A stretch of 64,000 nucleotides of DNA from Sphingobium yanoikuyae (GCF_034424525.1 NZ_CP139981.1:1-64000), one strand, 5' to 3'. Shown: positions 1 through 8,494, counted from the first letter of the stretch. Notes: generated by a model not told the origin, from the letters alone. Numbers and translations are program-made.

Positions 1-783
1 ATGACCACTTCCATAGGCGCCGTGCTGCGTAGCACCGGCCTCGCCACGATCGACCGCGCCTTGCTTGCGCGTGCCGAAAAACCGCGCGTCAAAGTCTGGG
101 CCGGCAGCATCGCCGTAGGCCACGAAAAGCGGGCCAAGGCTTACACACCGATCCGCAATGCTCGCCAGATGCGCGAGATGATCGAAGCCGCAAAGCTCTA
201 CGAGCGGCAAACGCTCGCGCAGCGGCGGACAACCACACCGCGCATTCGCAACGGAGCTATCGGACAGGCCGGCATCCAGATCATCGAGTTCCTGGCCCGC
301 GTCATCGACTATAGCACTGGCGCGCTGTTCCCCAGTCTTCACACGATCATGGATGGAACCGGCCTCAGCAAGAATTGCGTCGTTCAGGCGCTTTCGCGTC
401 TCAAAGACGCGCGAATTATCGACTGGTTCAGGCGCTACGAGCCGGTTCCCGACCACGAAGCGCAAGGCGCTGGCCCGCGCATCAAGCAGGCCACGAACGC
501 CTATCGCTTCCTCTTCCCCGCCTTCCTCTCGAAAATCTTCGCTGCTCGCCGCCGTCGCGGCGTCGCGGCCGATCCAGCCCCCGCTTGCGAACAATATCGC
601 CAGATCGAGGCGGCGCGCGACATGGAGCGCATGAGGGATCAGCTGCCCCTATGGGAGCTAACCCGCGAAGAGCGGGACAAGCGCGAGCTGGCGGACATTC
701 TCGCCAGCCTGGGCCAAGCGATTGAGGCGAAAGAACGTGAGTCATCCGCAAGTGAAGATAACCAGCGGAGATATTTATATTGA
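1..783 (+). CDS. RepA-like plasmid replication initiator with helix-turn-helix
   Basis: A 260-aa protein opening at the first base of the window. The middle third (about residues 85-145) reads as a winged helix-turn-helix: a helical segment around IIEFLARVIDYSTG, then LSKNCVVQALSRLKDARIIDWF, typical of replication-type HTH domains. The C-terminus is charged and helical with many Arg and Glu. Proteins of this layout are annotated as replication protein A on alphaproteobacterial plasmids; I infer the role from that resemblance and from the primase just downstream. Upstream sequence is outside the window, so the start is taken as given. A transcriptional regulator with the same fold is the alternative. 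Confidence 0.6.
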   Translation: MTTSIGAVLRSTGLATIDRALLARAEKPRVKVWAGSIAVGHEKRAKAYTPIRNARQMREMIEAAKLYERQTLAQRRTTTPRIRNGAIGQAGIQIIEFLARVIDYSTGALFPSLHTIMDGTGLSKNCVVQALSRLKDARIIDWFRRYEPVPDHEAQGAGPRIKQATNAYRFLFPAFLSKIFAARRRRGVAADPAPACEQYRQIEAARDMERMRDQLPLWELTREERDKRELADILASLGQAIEAKERESSASEDNQRRYLY

Positions 784-818
784 ATGGCCCTGGTCGGGCC
801 ATACGCGATATTGACATA

Positions 819-874
819 TATCCCGACCGTTTGCCCGCCTCCGTGAAATGTGTATAAATCCCAATGTCGGGATA
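819..874. promoter_or_regulatory. inverted repeat TATCCCGAC / GTCGGGATA in front of the primase gene
   Basis: TATCCCGAC at 819-827 is matched in inverse orientation by GTCGGGATA at 866-874. Between them is a weak promoter-like pair, TTGCCC (831-836) and TATAAA (853-858), 16 nt apart. The 9-mer TCCCGACAT (reverse strand 864-872) recurs at 6901-6909 in front of the Fic antitoxin. This arrangement would suit an operator, but the binding protein is unknown. Confidence 0.35.
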
Positions 875-894
875 CCGTTGACGAAAGAAGTTCG

Positions 895-1776
895 ATGCAG
901 ATGGACGTCGAAGCACGCGCACGTCAGATCGTAGCGGATATGGGCGGCCACTGGCGCGGCTCATATGGCATGGTTTGCTGCCCAGCCCACAACGACCGCA
1001 ATCCGTCGCTCCAAGTCACCCCCGGCAAGAAGGCCGTCCTGTTCAAATGTTGGGCCGGTTGCAGCCAGGAAGCCGTATGGTCCGCGCTCAACAGCCGCAA
1101 AATCAATCGCCACACCAGCGGCGAGACGGTCGATCGCGCGCCCGAACCCTCGCGCCGGAAGCTTGCCCTGCAACTTTGGGATTCCGCCGTGCCGATCGCG
1201 AACACCCCAGCTGAACGCTATCTCCGTTCGCGCGCGATCGACCCCACCGGCCTCAAGGTTCGCTTCGCTCCGCGCTGCATCGTTGGTCCGCCCGATGCCC
1301 GCGAAGAGCATCCTGCCCTTCTCGTGCCGTTCGAGGCCGACGAAGGCATCATTGCCGTGCAGCGGATCTTGCTCGATCCAGCAACCGGCGAGAAACGCTA
1401 CCATGCCGCGCTGCGCGAGGCGAAATTGACGCTCGGCCTGGTCCGACACGCCGCCATGCGGATCGGCGGCCAGCCAACCGGCGATGTTCTGCGCCTCGCG
1501 GAAGGCTTCGAGGAAGCCGTTTCCGTCACCCAGCTTAGTGACGGGAAATTCAAGGTGTGGGGCGCGGGCGGCATTCGCCGCTATGGCCTGATCGCGATCC
1601 CCGAACGCATCCGCAAAATCGTCATCTACTCGCAACACGGCCAGGAAGCGGCACAGGCCATAGAGGACGCGCGCGACCACCTCACCGCCAACGACCGCGA
1701 ACTGAAAATCATCCTCCCGCCAGCCCCGGCGCCGATGGACTGGAACGACATTCTTCAGGAGAGAGCCAGGTGCTGA
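895..1776 (+). CDS. CHC2 zinc-finger / Toprim primase-like protein
   Basis: About 293 aa. The N-terminus carries a primase-type zinc finger: CCPAHNDRNPSL followed by FKCWAGCS, matching the CHC2 pattern that binds template DNA. The C-terminal half fits the Toprim_3 fold of plasmid and phage primases, with LRLAEGFEEA resembling the acidic Toprim motif and KIVIYSQHGQEA the second motif. The canonical D in DxD is weak, so catalysis is not certain. An in-frame GTG lies at 850, but ATG 895 has AAAGAAG 5 nt upstream and is preferred. It probably primes lagging or complementary-strand synthesis after transfer. The next gene starts inside its stop region. Confidence 0.75.
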   Translation: MQMDVEARARQIVADMGGHWRGSYGMVCCPAHNDRNPSLQVTPGKKAVLFKCWAGCSQEAVWSALNSRKINRHTSGETVDRAPEPSRRKLALQLWDSAVPIANTPAERYLRSRAIDPTGLKVRFAPRCIVGPPDAREEHPALLVPFEADEGIIAVQRILLDPATGEKRYHAALREAKLTLGLVRHAAMRIGGQPTGDVLRLAEGFEEAVSVTQLSDGKFKVWGAGGIRRYGLIAIPERIRKIVIYSQHGQEAAQAIEDARDHLTANDRELKIILPPAPAPMDWNDILQERARC

Positions 1777-2360
1777 TCCGAGGTTTCAAAAAATGGCCGC
1801 GAAATCAGCAAATCGCGTTGCCAATTCTCTCTGTTTTCGCCTTCGGTGCGCTGTTCAATCAGATGCACGCAAGGAATAGCGAGCCAGTTTCGATCCACGT
1901 CGAGAACCCGCGCATAATCGACGGCGATACGCTCGAAACGCTCGAAAAAAAGCGCGTGCGGTTGTCGGGAATTGATGCGCCGGATGAGGACGGCAAGGGC
2001 AATGTGCCCAAGATCGCAGCGCAGCTCTATCTGGAGGAGCTGGTGAAGCAAAATGGCGGCATGGATTGCACGAGCGATTTTCAGGACGAAAAGCTGACGG
2101 TCGAGCCGATATGCAACACGCGGCGGACAAGCTGGGGCCGGTCTAACCTGTCGTGCCGGTTTCGGTCGAATGGGGCATCTGTTTCGGCAACAATGGTGCG
2201 CCATGGATATGCCGTTGATTACAGGCAACATTCAGGGCTGGCCTACGCCCGTTTCATGAAAGACGCAGCCGATGAGCGGCGAGGGCTTTGGGGTGTCGAT
2301 TACGAGGCGATGCGGAATCTGGCGATCGAGAGGGGCCAGCTGCCGAACAAGTGCAAGTGA
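1770..2360 (+). CDS. membrane-anchored thermonuclease-like (SNase) protein
   Basis: 196 aa from a GTG that overlaps the primase stop by 7 nt, with AGGAGAG at 1758-1764 as ribosome site. A short hydrophobic segment near residues 12-28 (IALPILSVFAFGALF) suggests a signal anchor. The body fits the staphylococcal nuclease fold: RIIDGDTLE, then VRLSGIDAPDE, and near the end DERRGLWGVDYEAM, where the Arg and Trp match the conserved E-R-x-G-x-W region. Such nucleases are common on conjugative plasmids. A longer open frame upstream (from 1557) is only readthrough of the primase antiframe. Likely location is the periplasmic face of the inner membrane. Confidence 0.8.
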   Translation: MLIRGFKKWPRNQQIALPILSVFAFGALFNQMHARNSEPVSIHVENPRIIDGDTLETLEKKRVRLSGIDAPDEDGKGNVPKIAAQLYLEELVKQNGGMDCTSDFQDEKLTVEPICNTRRTSWGRSNLSCRFRSNGASVSATMVRHGYAVDYRQHSGLAYARFMKDAADERRGLWGVDYEAMRNLAIERGQLPNKCK

Positions 2361-2476
2361 TCGGAGCCGGGAACCTGCCCTACTCCACCACACGGCTACG
2401 CCGCGCGGCTCCACGGAGCCAGCAAAGCCGTCTCCGCCCATTCGGGTGACGGTCAGGGCTGGAAGGGAAGATCAGC

Positions 2477-2797
2477 ATGACTGATGCGACGCGAACGACG
2501 ATGCAGGCCGCGCCCAGGCAAAGGGCATCGCCGCGCGCCGAGGCAATCGCGGCGTGGCTGATCGCCGCGCTCATTCTCGCAGGCGGCGGTATCGTCGCGC
2601 GCCTGATCGTCGATTATCCGCAGTTCCTACCGAACAGCTATATCGGCTTCCTGATCTACCGGGCCGGTCCCACCGCCACCTTGCTATGGGCCTGTGCCGG
2701 CGCGACCATCACCCTCAGTGCAGCGCCGAGACGTGTCGTTCTCCTGATCGCCCTGGTTGGCTCGATAGCCGCGGGATTCGCGCTCTCCGGGTTTTGA
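2477..2797 (+). CDS. small membrane protein of unknown function
   Basis: 106 aa, ATG preceded by GGAAGGGAAGATCAGC. After a basic N-terminus there are three hydrophobic stretches (about residues 23-45, 55-80 and 86-104), predicting two or three membrane helices. No recognised motif. A short GC-rich hairpin (GGCTCC/GGAGCC near 2407-2420) separates it from the nuclease gene. Confidence 0.55.
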   Translation: MTDATRTTMQAAPRQRASPRAEAIAAWLIAALILAGGGIVARLIVDYPQFLPNSYIGFLIYRAGPTATLLWACAGATITLSAAPRRVVLLIALVGSIAAGFALSGF

Positions 2798-2885
2798 TCT
2801 CGCACCCTCATGCTTTGCGTTGACAATTCAGTCATTAACCTTGGAACACCACCATCCATTATCCATTCAAGCGCACAGCGATTTC

Positions 2886-3074
2886 ATGAGCAGGTCCCCT
2901 CACGATTATCATAGACGCTTGCGGGCGATTGATGAACGAGCCGCAGCTCTCCGCGCCGAATCGGAACGCTGGCAAGCCTTATGGAATGAAGCTGGCGCAG
3001 ATAATGTCGATCCCCCCATTGTCGCAAAGCCCCTACGCCGCCGCTGGTTCTCCTTCTTAAAGCGAACGCGATAG
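2886..3074 (+). CDS. small basic hypothetical protein
   Basis: 62 aa from ATG 2886, rich in Arg and with a helical core (RRLRAIDERAAALRAESERWQAL) and a basic tail. The frame is open back to a TTG at 2820, which looks more like a stray TTGACA hexamer than a start. No family recognised. It ends four bases before the first shared leader. Confidence 0.4.
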   Translation: MSRSPHDYHRRLRAIDERAAALRAESERWQALWNEAGADNVDPPIVAKPLRRRWFSFLKRTR

Positions 3075-3077
3075 TTT

Positions 3078-3349
3078 GAGCGGCCCAGGGCCGCGCGTTG
3101 CCAGAGTGGTGGCAGCTGCCACCGGGGGGAACACCAAGGGCACCCGCCCTTTCGTTCCCGAAGCATAATCGACAGGACCGGGTTGCACGCCAAGTTCGGC
3201 CAGTCCCGGCGCGCTCGCGCGCCGGGGCCTCCCTAGCCGTGCCGCCCGCACCACTCCCATCGATTTTGCTTCCCCCTCCCCATCCCGCGCTTCGCCAGCG
3301 GGTCAGAGCCGCAGGCCGCAGGCAGCGGCTTCGCCTAAAGGAGTGAAAA
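3078..3349 (+). repeat. shared leader copy A, upstream of the large ParB-like gene
   Basis: This 272-bp stretch is nearly identical to 5657-5928 and 8548-8818, and all three end in the same ribosome site (CCTAAAGGAGTGA) directly ahead of a start codon. It contains several perfect or near-perfect hairpins: GCGGCCC/GGGCCGC, the 16-bp palindrome at 3108-3123, a CGGCGCGC/GCGCGCCG arm pair and CCCGC/GCGGG near the 3' end. CATAAT, close to a -10 box, follows the CCCGAAG segment about 180 nt before the start. Copy A lacks the first 50 bp of copies B and C. It may be a structured 5' UTR, a promoter active on single-stranded DNA, or both. Confidence 0.85.
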
Positions 3350-5122
3350 ATGACCATCCAGACCATCCAACTGAACAAGCTGGCGCTTTCCGATCTCAAC
3401 GTGCGGAAGGTGAAGCCCAAGGAAATCGAAGCCCTCGCAGCCGACATTCAGGCGCGGGGCGTGCTGCAAAACCTGATCGGCTATGACGAAGACGGCAAGA
3501 TCAGGATTTGCGCCGGAGGGCGGCGCTACCGGGCCTTGAAGCTGTTGCAGAAGGCAAAGGCCATCCCCGGCACTTTCGAGGTTCCCGTTGAAATCCGCAG
3601 CAAGGACGAGGCGCTGGAAATCTCGCTTGCCGAGAACGCGCAGCGCGAGGACATGCACCCCGCAGATGCCATCGCAGCCTATCGGGCGATTATCGACAGC
3701 GGCAAGGACGTTGACGATGTTGCAGCATCGTTCGGCGTTTCCCCCGCCTATGTCCGCCGCGTGTTGAAGCTGGCGGCGCTGCACCCGACCATTCTCAAAG
3801 CCTTCCAGAAAGACGAAATCGGCATGGGCGCGGCGCAGGCTTTCGCGCTGACCGACGATCAGGACCGCCAACTTGAGGTTTTCAAGCGCACCGGCGACAA
3901 CGCCCACCAAATCCGCGCCATGCTCACCCAGGAGAAGGTTGCCGATACCGACAAGCATTTTCGCATTGTAGGCGAGGAAGCCTATTGCGCCGCAGGCGGC
4001 ACCTTCACGACCGATCTTTTCGGAGAACGTCGCTACTGCGATGATGCGGGCCTTGTCATGGACCTTGTGCAAGATCGGCTCGACGCCATCGCCAAGGCGG
4101 CGCGCGAAGATGGCTGGCGCGATGCGGAAGGGCAGCTCTACCGGCCTGATTCCTACTGGATGCGCGGCCATCTGGAACCCGCTGGCGAGCGCGATCCGAC
4201 CGAGGAAGAAACCGCGCAGCTGGTCGAGATCGAGGCGGCAATCGCCAAGCGGGAAAGCGAGGTGGACGAGGACGAGCACGACTATGACGACGAGTTGCGC
4301 GCCCTGACCCGCAAGCAGGACGCTATCATATCGGCTTGCCGCGTTTTCACTGCCGAGCAGAAGGCCGAGCACTCCCTAATCGTCTTCATCGGCCATGACG
4401 GTATCGAACAGGTTGCGTTCACCCGCAACGCCAAGGGCACCGCCGATGGCCCCAAGCCTCCCCGCCCCGACTACTCGCAGAAAGTCATGGATCAGCTGGG
4501 CGGCATCCGCACGATGGCGGTTCGGGAAGCCCTTGCCAGCGACCCGGAACTGGCGCTGGACGTGCTCTTGACGGGCCTTTTGGGACAGGTTCGCGGCAAC
4601 GCTTATTCGTGGCAACAGGCCGCCGAAATCACTGCCGAGAAGAACCGCTTCCATGTTGACGATGCGGTCATGGGCCATTCCACGATTGCCGACATTGACG
4701 AGATCGCAAGGGCCGATCTTGACCGCTTGGCCGAAACACCCACGCTGGACGACATGCGCCAGATGGACAGCGAAGCGAAATTGCGGCTGCTGGCCTACTG
4801 CGTTGCCTCGCAGATCACGAGCCTTTCGTTCCACAGCGACCGCGACCGCCAGCTGGCGCAGATCGTCGGAGCCGCGCAGATCAACATGGCCGACAAGTGG
4901 GAACCTAATCAGGTATTCTATGACCAGCTTAGCAAGGCCACGCTCTTGAAGCTGCTGGCCGAAGGTTGCGGCAACGACGCTGTAGAGAATTGCCAGACCA
5001 TGAAGCGCTCTGACCTTGCCGTGACGGTCAACGAGCGCCTTGCGGGGCGGCGCATCCTGCCCCCCGCCCTTCGACCCTCTGCCTTGCCCGATGCCGCCGA
5101 TAGCGAAAGCCAAGCGGCATGA
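3350..5122 (+). CDS. large ParB/RepB/Spo0J-family protein
   Basis: 590 aa, twice the length of a partition ParB. The N-terminal ParB/sulfiredoxin-like domain is clear: GGRRYRA at 56-62 (box II, nucleotide binding) and ENAQRE at 95-100, followed by an HTH around residues 120-160 (VDDVAASFGVSPAYVRRVLKL). The long C-terminal part is helical and acidic with no motif I recognise. Proteins of this size and layout sit beside anti-restriction genes on many plasmids and are separate from the parAB pair, here at 28.7-30.5 kb. The shared leader with ardC suggests a role in establishment rather than segregation. Start ATG 3350 follows AAAGGAG. Confidence 0.85.
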   Translation: MTIQTIQLNKLALSDLNVRKVKPKEIEALAADIQARGVLQNLIGYDEDGKIRICAGGRRYRALKLLQKAKAIPGTFEVPVEIRSKDEALEISLAENAQREDMHPADAIAAYRAIIDSGKDVDDVAASFGVSPAYVRRVLKLAALHPTILKAFQKDEIGMGAAQAFALTDDQDRQLEVFKRTGDNAHQIRAMLTQEKVADTDKHFRIVGEEAYCAAGGTFTTDLFGERRYCDDAGLVMDLVQDRLDAIAKAAREDGWRDAEGQLYRPDSYWMRGHLEPAGERDPTEEETAQLVEIEAAIAKRESEVDEDEHDYDDELRALTRKQDAIISACRVFTAEQKAEHSLIVFIGHDGIEQVAFTRNAKGTADGPKPPRPDYSQKVMDQLGGIRTMAVREALASDPELALDVLLTGLLGQVRGNAYSWQQAAEITAEKNRFHVDDAVMGHSTIADIDEIARADLDRLAETPTLDDMRQMDSEAKLRLLAYCVASQITSLSFHSDRDRQLAQIVGAAQINMADKWEPNQVFYDQLSKATLLKLLAEGCGNDAVENCQTMKRSDLAVTVNERLAGRRILPPALRPSALPDAADSESQAA

Positions 5123-5128
5123 CGGCAC

Positions 5129-5192
5129 GGGGAGCGCGCTTCACTCCCGCGCTCCCCGCAAACTTGGGGGCGGTGGCAGCTGCCACCGCCCC
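5129..5192. terminator. two strong hairpins between convergent genes, one carrying the 16-bp palindrome
   Basis: GGGGAGCGCG (5129-5138) pairs with CGCGCTCCCC (5148-5157). Next, a 26-bp perfect palindrome at 5167-5192 contains an exact copy of the dispersed GGTGGCAGCTGCCACC site (5172-5187). The pair lies between the stop of the ParB-like gene and the 3' end of the opposing membrane gene, so bidirectional termination is likely, although no T-run follows. Confidence 0.55.
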
Positions 5193-5202
5193 GCCTTTGC
5201 GA

Positions 5203-5532
5203 TTAGCGAATGCGCCTGTTGAGGAAGAAAATTCCGATGGGTGCGACGAACAGCGCAAAGCACCACAGCATCATGTTGATGAACAGCTTGAGCACGATCA
5301 GGATCAGCGCTGGCATGACGAATATCGTGTTGCCGCGCATCGTATCCATTGCCGTGTCCCAAACCATCTTGGCAAACGGGAATAGTGCCGTGCAGATCAG
5401 AAAATAGATAATCAGGAACGGGGTTTTCGGGCCTAGCGCCATCATGAAGGCGAAGAACAGAGCGCCAAAAATATAGGCCCGGATGAGGTAGCGTGGCTCT
5501 ACGGCCCCAAATATTCTGCGAACGAACTCCAT
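5203..5532 (-). CDS. small three-helix membrane protein
   Basis: 109 aa from ATG 5532, with AGGTGG about 8 nt upstream; an in-frame extension to 5592 has no ribosome site. Three hydrophobic segments are visible (AYIFGALFFAFMMAL, FLIIYFLICTALFPFA and MPALILIVLKLFINMMLWCF continuing into a further stretch), so three or four membrane helices, with a basic C-terminal RRIR. No family recognised. It is the only minus-strand gene in the first 10 kb and is convergent with the ParB-like gene. Confidence 0.6.
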   Translation of the reverse strand: MEFVRRIFGAVEPRYLIRAYIFGALFFAFMMALGPKTPFLIIYFLICTALFPFAKMVWDTAMDTMRGNTIFVMPALILIVLKLFINMMLWCFALFVAPIGIFFLNRRIR

Positions 5533-5603
5533 TTCTGATCCACCTGCTGTTTCATCTGACAACTGGTTTAGATTCCACACAAAATCATGCAACCCGCCGC
5601 CAT

Positions 5604-5928
5604 AATGAGCGGCCAGGGCCGCGCGCCTAGTAGTCTGTCAGCTGCCACATAGGATCGAGCGGCCCAGGGCCGCGCGTTGCCGGTGGTGGCAGCTGCCACC
5701 GGGGAACACCAAGGGCACCCGCCCTTTCGTTCCCGAAGCATAATCGACAGGACCGGGTTGCCCGACAAGTTCGGCCAGTTCCGGCGCGCTCGCGCGCGCC
5801 GGGGCCTCCCTAGCCGTGCCGCCCGCACCACTCCCATCGATTCTGCTTCCCCCTCCCCATCCCGCGCTTCGCCAGCGGGTCAGAGCCGCAGGCCGCAGGC
5901 AGCGGCTTCGCCTAAAGGAGTGAGGAAA
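5604..5928 (+). repeat. shared leader copy B, upstream of ardC
   Basis: This 325-bp copy is nearly identical to copy C (8495-8818) over its whole length and to copy A over the last 270 bp. It holds an exact 16-bp palindrome at 5685-5700 and a degenerate one (12 of 16) at 5634-5649, plus the GCGGCCC/GGGCCGC, GGCGCGCTCGCGCGC and CCCGC/GCGGG stems. It ends in CCTAAAGGAGTGAGGAAA immediately before the ardC ATG. The 5' part also serves as upstream region of the divergent membrane gene. Confidence 0.85.
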
Positions 5929-6801
5929 ATGGCTAAGGAAACGAACCGGATCGACATTTATCAGGCTGTCACCGACGATATTCTTGCGATGCTGGAAGCG
6001 GGGACCAAGCCTTGGGTGAAGCCGTGGAGCGGTGGGCCGACGATTCCGCTCCGGCACAATGGGGTCGCCTATCGTGGGATCAACGTCCTCAGCCTTTGGG
6101 CCAGCGCCATGCGTCAGGGCTTCGCCTCGCCCTATTGGCTGACCTTCAAACAGGCGTTGGAGCTGGGCGGCAATGTCAGGAAGGGCAGCAAGGGAACCAC
6201 CGTTGTCTATGCCAACAAGCTTGTCGTGAAGGACTCCGAGACGGACGACGAGCGCGCCATTCCGTTCCTGAAACGATACACGGTTTTCAATGCCGATCAG
6301 GTCGAGGGACTGGACGGCAAATACCCCGCGCCCGCTCCGATCATTACCAATCCCGAAACCCGCGACGTAGAACTTGAAGTGATGTTCTCTCGCATCGACG
6401 CAACCGTTCGCATCGGCGGATCGCAAGCCTATTACCACACCCGCGATGACTATATCCAAATGCCCGCTTTCGAAGCGTTCCATTCCGCCGACGACTACTA
6501 TGCCACGCTTGCACACGAAGCCGTGCATCATGCAGGGCATGAAAGCCGCCTCAACCGGAAAACCCTGATTTCAACGAGCCGCGCCGACTATGCGAGGGAC
6601 GAACTTGTGGCCGAGCTGGGCGCATCGTTCATCGGTGCGATTGTCGGTTTCAAGGTCGAGGAACGCGAAGATCATGCCGCGTATATCGAGCACTGGTTGA
6701 CCGCGCTCCGCAATGACAAGCGCGCCATTTTCGAGGCTGCCCGTGAGGCACAGAACGCCGCCGACTACCTGTTGGCGATGATGACCGACCAAGCGGATTG
6801 A
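5929..6801 (+). CDS. ardC: ArdC-family anti-restriction protein
   Basis: 290 aa. The N-terminal half (about 1-130) is the ArdC ssDNA-binding domain, with KPWVKPWSGG and YRGINVLSLW. The C-terminal half is a zincin-like metallopeptidase domain with HEAVHHAGH at 196-204 (H196, E197 and H200 as an HExxH-type site) and a following acidic helix (DELVAELGASF). ArdC proteins protect incoming single-stranded plasmid DNA from host restriction after conjugation. The start at 5929 is fixed by the leader's AAAGGAG; the frame is open upstream through the leader but that part is not coding. A hairpin terminator follows the stop. Confidence 0.92.
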   Translation: MAKETNRIDIYQAVTDDILAMLEAGTKPWVKPWSGGPTIPLRHNGVAYRGINVLSLWASAMRQGFASPYWLTFKQALELGGNVRKGSKGTTVVYANKLVVKDSETDDERAIPFLKRYTVFNADQVEGLDGKYPAPAPIITNPETRDVELEVMFSRIDATVRIGGSQAYYHTRDDYIQMPAFEAFHSADDYYATLAHEAVHHAGHESRLNRKTLISTSRADYARDELVAELGASFIGAIVGFKVEEREDHAAYIEHWLTALRNDKRAIFEAAREAQNAADYLLAMMTDQAD

Positions 6802-6826
6802 TATGCCCGCCCCGCAAAATGCACGA

Positions 6827-6848
6827 GACGCCGCGCAAGCGCGGCGTC
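6827..6848 (+). terminator. hairpin after ardC
   Basis: GACGCCGCGC (6827-6836) is followed after two bases by its exact complement GCGCGGCGTC (6839-6848). There is no long T-run (CCATTTC follows), so it may terminate weakly or protect the 3' end. Confidence 0.5.
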
Positions 6849-6948
6849 CCATTTCAGGAAGGTGAAATATGGGGGCTACTCAATGTGGTTTATATACAAA
6901 TCCCGACATGTTAACTATGGCTGGGAGCAGGTCGTTTTTAGGTGCAAA

Positions 6949-7209
6949 ATGGAAAATATCATCGACACCTACAGGAATCGCATCAAGGCGATGGGATATG
7001 AGCCGCGTCGGCAGGAAGACATTCCTGGCGTGATGACAGCTTATTGCGAGGCAATCGCAAATTGCAAGATTGAAGGACTTGAATTGGTTTCGGATGACCA
7101 CTCTTTTTGTTTGCTGTTGGTCGAAACCCAAATTCCCGTCGATGTGGCGATTGGTCTGGCGCAGGACTACAACCGTGATGTTATGTCCCGCCAGAAACTC
7201 GCTGCATGA
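6949..7209 (+). CDS. VbhA-like antitoxin of the Fic toxin
   Basis: 86 aa from ATG 6949, with AGGTG 6 nt upstream; an in-frame ATG at 6862 lacks such a site. The segment AIANCKIEGLEL aligns with the inhibitory helix of VbhA-type Fic antitoxins, whose motif is (S/T)xxxE(G/N). Here the Glu-Gly is kept but the Ser/Thr position is Asn. The Glu of this helix normally points into the Fic active site and blocks ATP gamma-phosphate placement. The gene ends 3 nt before the Fic gene, so the two are co-transcribed. The upstream region carries the TCCCGACAT motif (6901-6909) also seen near the primase. Confidence 0.75.
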   Translation: MENIIDTYRNRIKAMGYEPRRQEDIPGVMTAYCEAIANCKIEGLELVSDDHSFCLLLVETQIPVDVAIGLAQDYNRDVMSRQKLAA

Positions 7210-7212
7210 CAG

Positions 7213-8493
7213 GTGAGCGACCCTTACACCTGGCGTAACAGCGACGTTCTTCGGAACAAGCTGGGAATCCGCGACGATAATATCCTCAAGGAGCGAGAAG
7301 CTTTCTTCTCGGTTGTCCGACATGGCGAGCTGGTCGTGCAGCGCGCCGCGCCGGCGACGAACGCGCGCGAGTATCGCGAACTGCACAATCATCTGTTTCA
7401 GGACGTATATGATTGGGCGGGGCGCTTTCGGACTGTGGACATAAGCAAACCCGGCAGCACCTTTGCCCGAGCGCACTTCATTGCCCGCAGCATGGAGCAC
7501 GAATTTAAGCAGCTGCCCGACCTCCAAACCCTCAAGTCGATGGATCGTGATCGCTTTGCCGATACCATGGGGCGGCATATTTCCGAATTAAATGCCGTTC
7601 ATCCGTTCCGTGAGGGCAATGGTCGCACCATGCGGCTGCACTTGCAGCTGCATTCCCTTGCGGCCGAAAAATTCGTCTCGATCCAGGCAATGGGGCCGAA
7701 GGACTGGATGGAGGCGAGCCGCGACAGCTTCCATACCGGAAATCACGCCTCCCTCGCCAAAGTCATCCGTGATGCAATGCCGCTCGAACAGAACCGCGTC
7801 GAGCCAGCGCGTGGGCCAGCGGGCATCGCGTTTCCGCCCTCGATGGAATCTCTCATGCCAGTTGGCGAACGACGCGCAATGAGTATCGAGCAGGCCAAGG
7901 ATCAAATCAGCCGTTACCTACCTACTGCGCAAACCGTGGCGTCGCGGCAGCATGAGCAGCTTAACCGGATCGCGGAAACGTCCGCCGACATGCGCCAGCT
8001 GGCCGCGCGTTCAGCGCAGGAGCTTGCCTTTTTCCGCGACCCCAAAGGGCCGATGCACCACCTTCAGCTGATTGAGCAACGCCGCTATCATCAGATCGAA
8101 GTCAATTGGTCCGAGGGCATGGACCCGCTGCAAAGAGTCCGCGCCATCAGCGCGGGCGCCGCAGATTTCCTTTCGAAAATGACCGATCGCGACATTCAGG
8201 CCGCCGATCGCGCGCTACGTCTGCAAGTCATGCCTCCCGGCGTCAGTCAGGTTGATCTACGCCTTGCTGCACAATTCGAGAAAAACTCGCCTGAGCAGAA
8301 CCGCGCCGATGCCAGGTTCGCGCAATTCCAGCTCGCCATTGATAAGCGCGTCGCGACAGCTACCGAGCGGGGTGCATCGAAGGAACAGCTGGCGCAGATC
8401 GTCGAAAGCGCAAAGGCCCATGTCGCCGCTACATTGCGCGAAGGCAAATCACCGACGCCGACCGCCGAGAAACCAAAGGACCGCGAGCGCTGA
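7213..8493 (+). CDS. Fic-domain AMP-transferase toxin, VbhT-like
   Basis: 426 aa from a GTG 3 nt after the antitoxin stop. The Fic core fills roughly residues 1-190. The active-site loop HPFREGNGRTMR at 130-141 matches the full canonical motif HPFx(D/E)GNGRxxR, so AMP transfer to a target protein should be possible. The last 230 residues are helical with a basic tail (KPKDRER). In VbhT this part is a BID domain that serves as a type IV secretion signal; here I cannot confirm a BID fold by eye. The plasmid encodes its own VirB/VirD4 system (56-64 kb), so delivery into recipients is conceivable. It is otherwise a classical type II toxin. Confidence 0.85.
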   Translation: MSDPYTWRNSDVLRNKLGIRDDNILKEREAFFSVVRHGELVVQRAAPATNAREYRELHNHLFQDVYDWAGRFRTVDISKPGSTFARAHFIARSMEHEFKQLPDLQTLKSMDRDRFADTMGRHISELNAVHPFREGNGRTMRLHLQLHSLAAEKFVSIQAMGPKDWMEASRDSFHTGNHASLAKVIRDAMPLEQNRVEPARGPAGIAFPPSMESLMPVGERRAMSIEQAKDQISRYLPTAQTVASRQHEQLNRIAETSADMRQLAARSAQELAFFRDPKGPMHHLQLIEQRRYHQIEVNWSEGMDPLQRVRAISAGAADFLSKMTDRDIQAADRALRLQVMPPGVSQVDLRLAAQFEKNSPEQNRADARFAQFQLAIDKRVATATERGASKEQLAQIVESAKAHVAATLREGKSPTPTAEKPKDRER

Positions 8494-8494
8494 A

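Noticed and set aside
1557..1769. long N-terminal extension of the thermonuclease-like protein
   Set aside because: It runs antiframe through the primase gene, has no homologue-like features, and the GTG at 1770 has a good ribosome site.
2820..2848. TTGACA as a -35 box ahead of the small gene at 2886
   Set aside because: No acceptable -10 hexamer is found 16-18 nt downstream (GGAACA).
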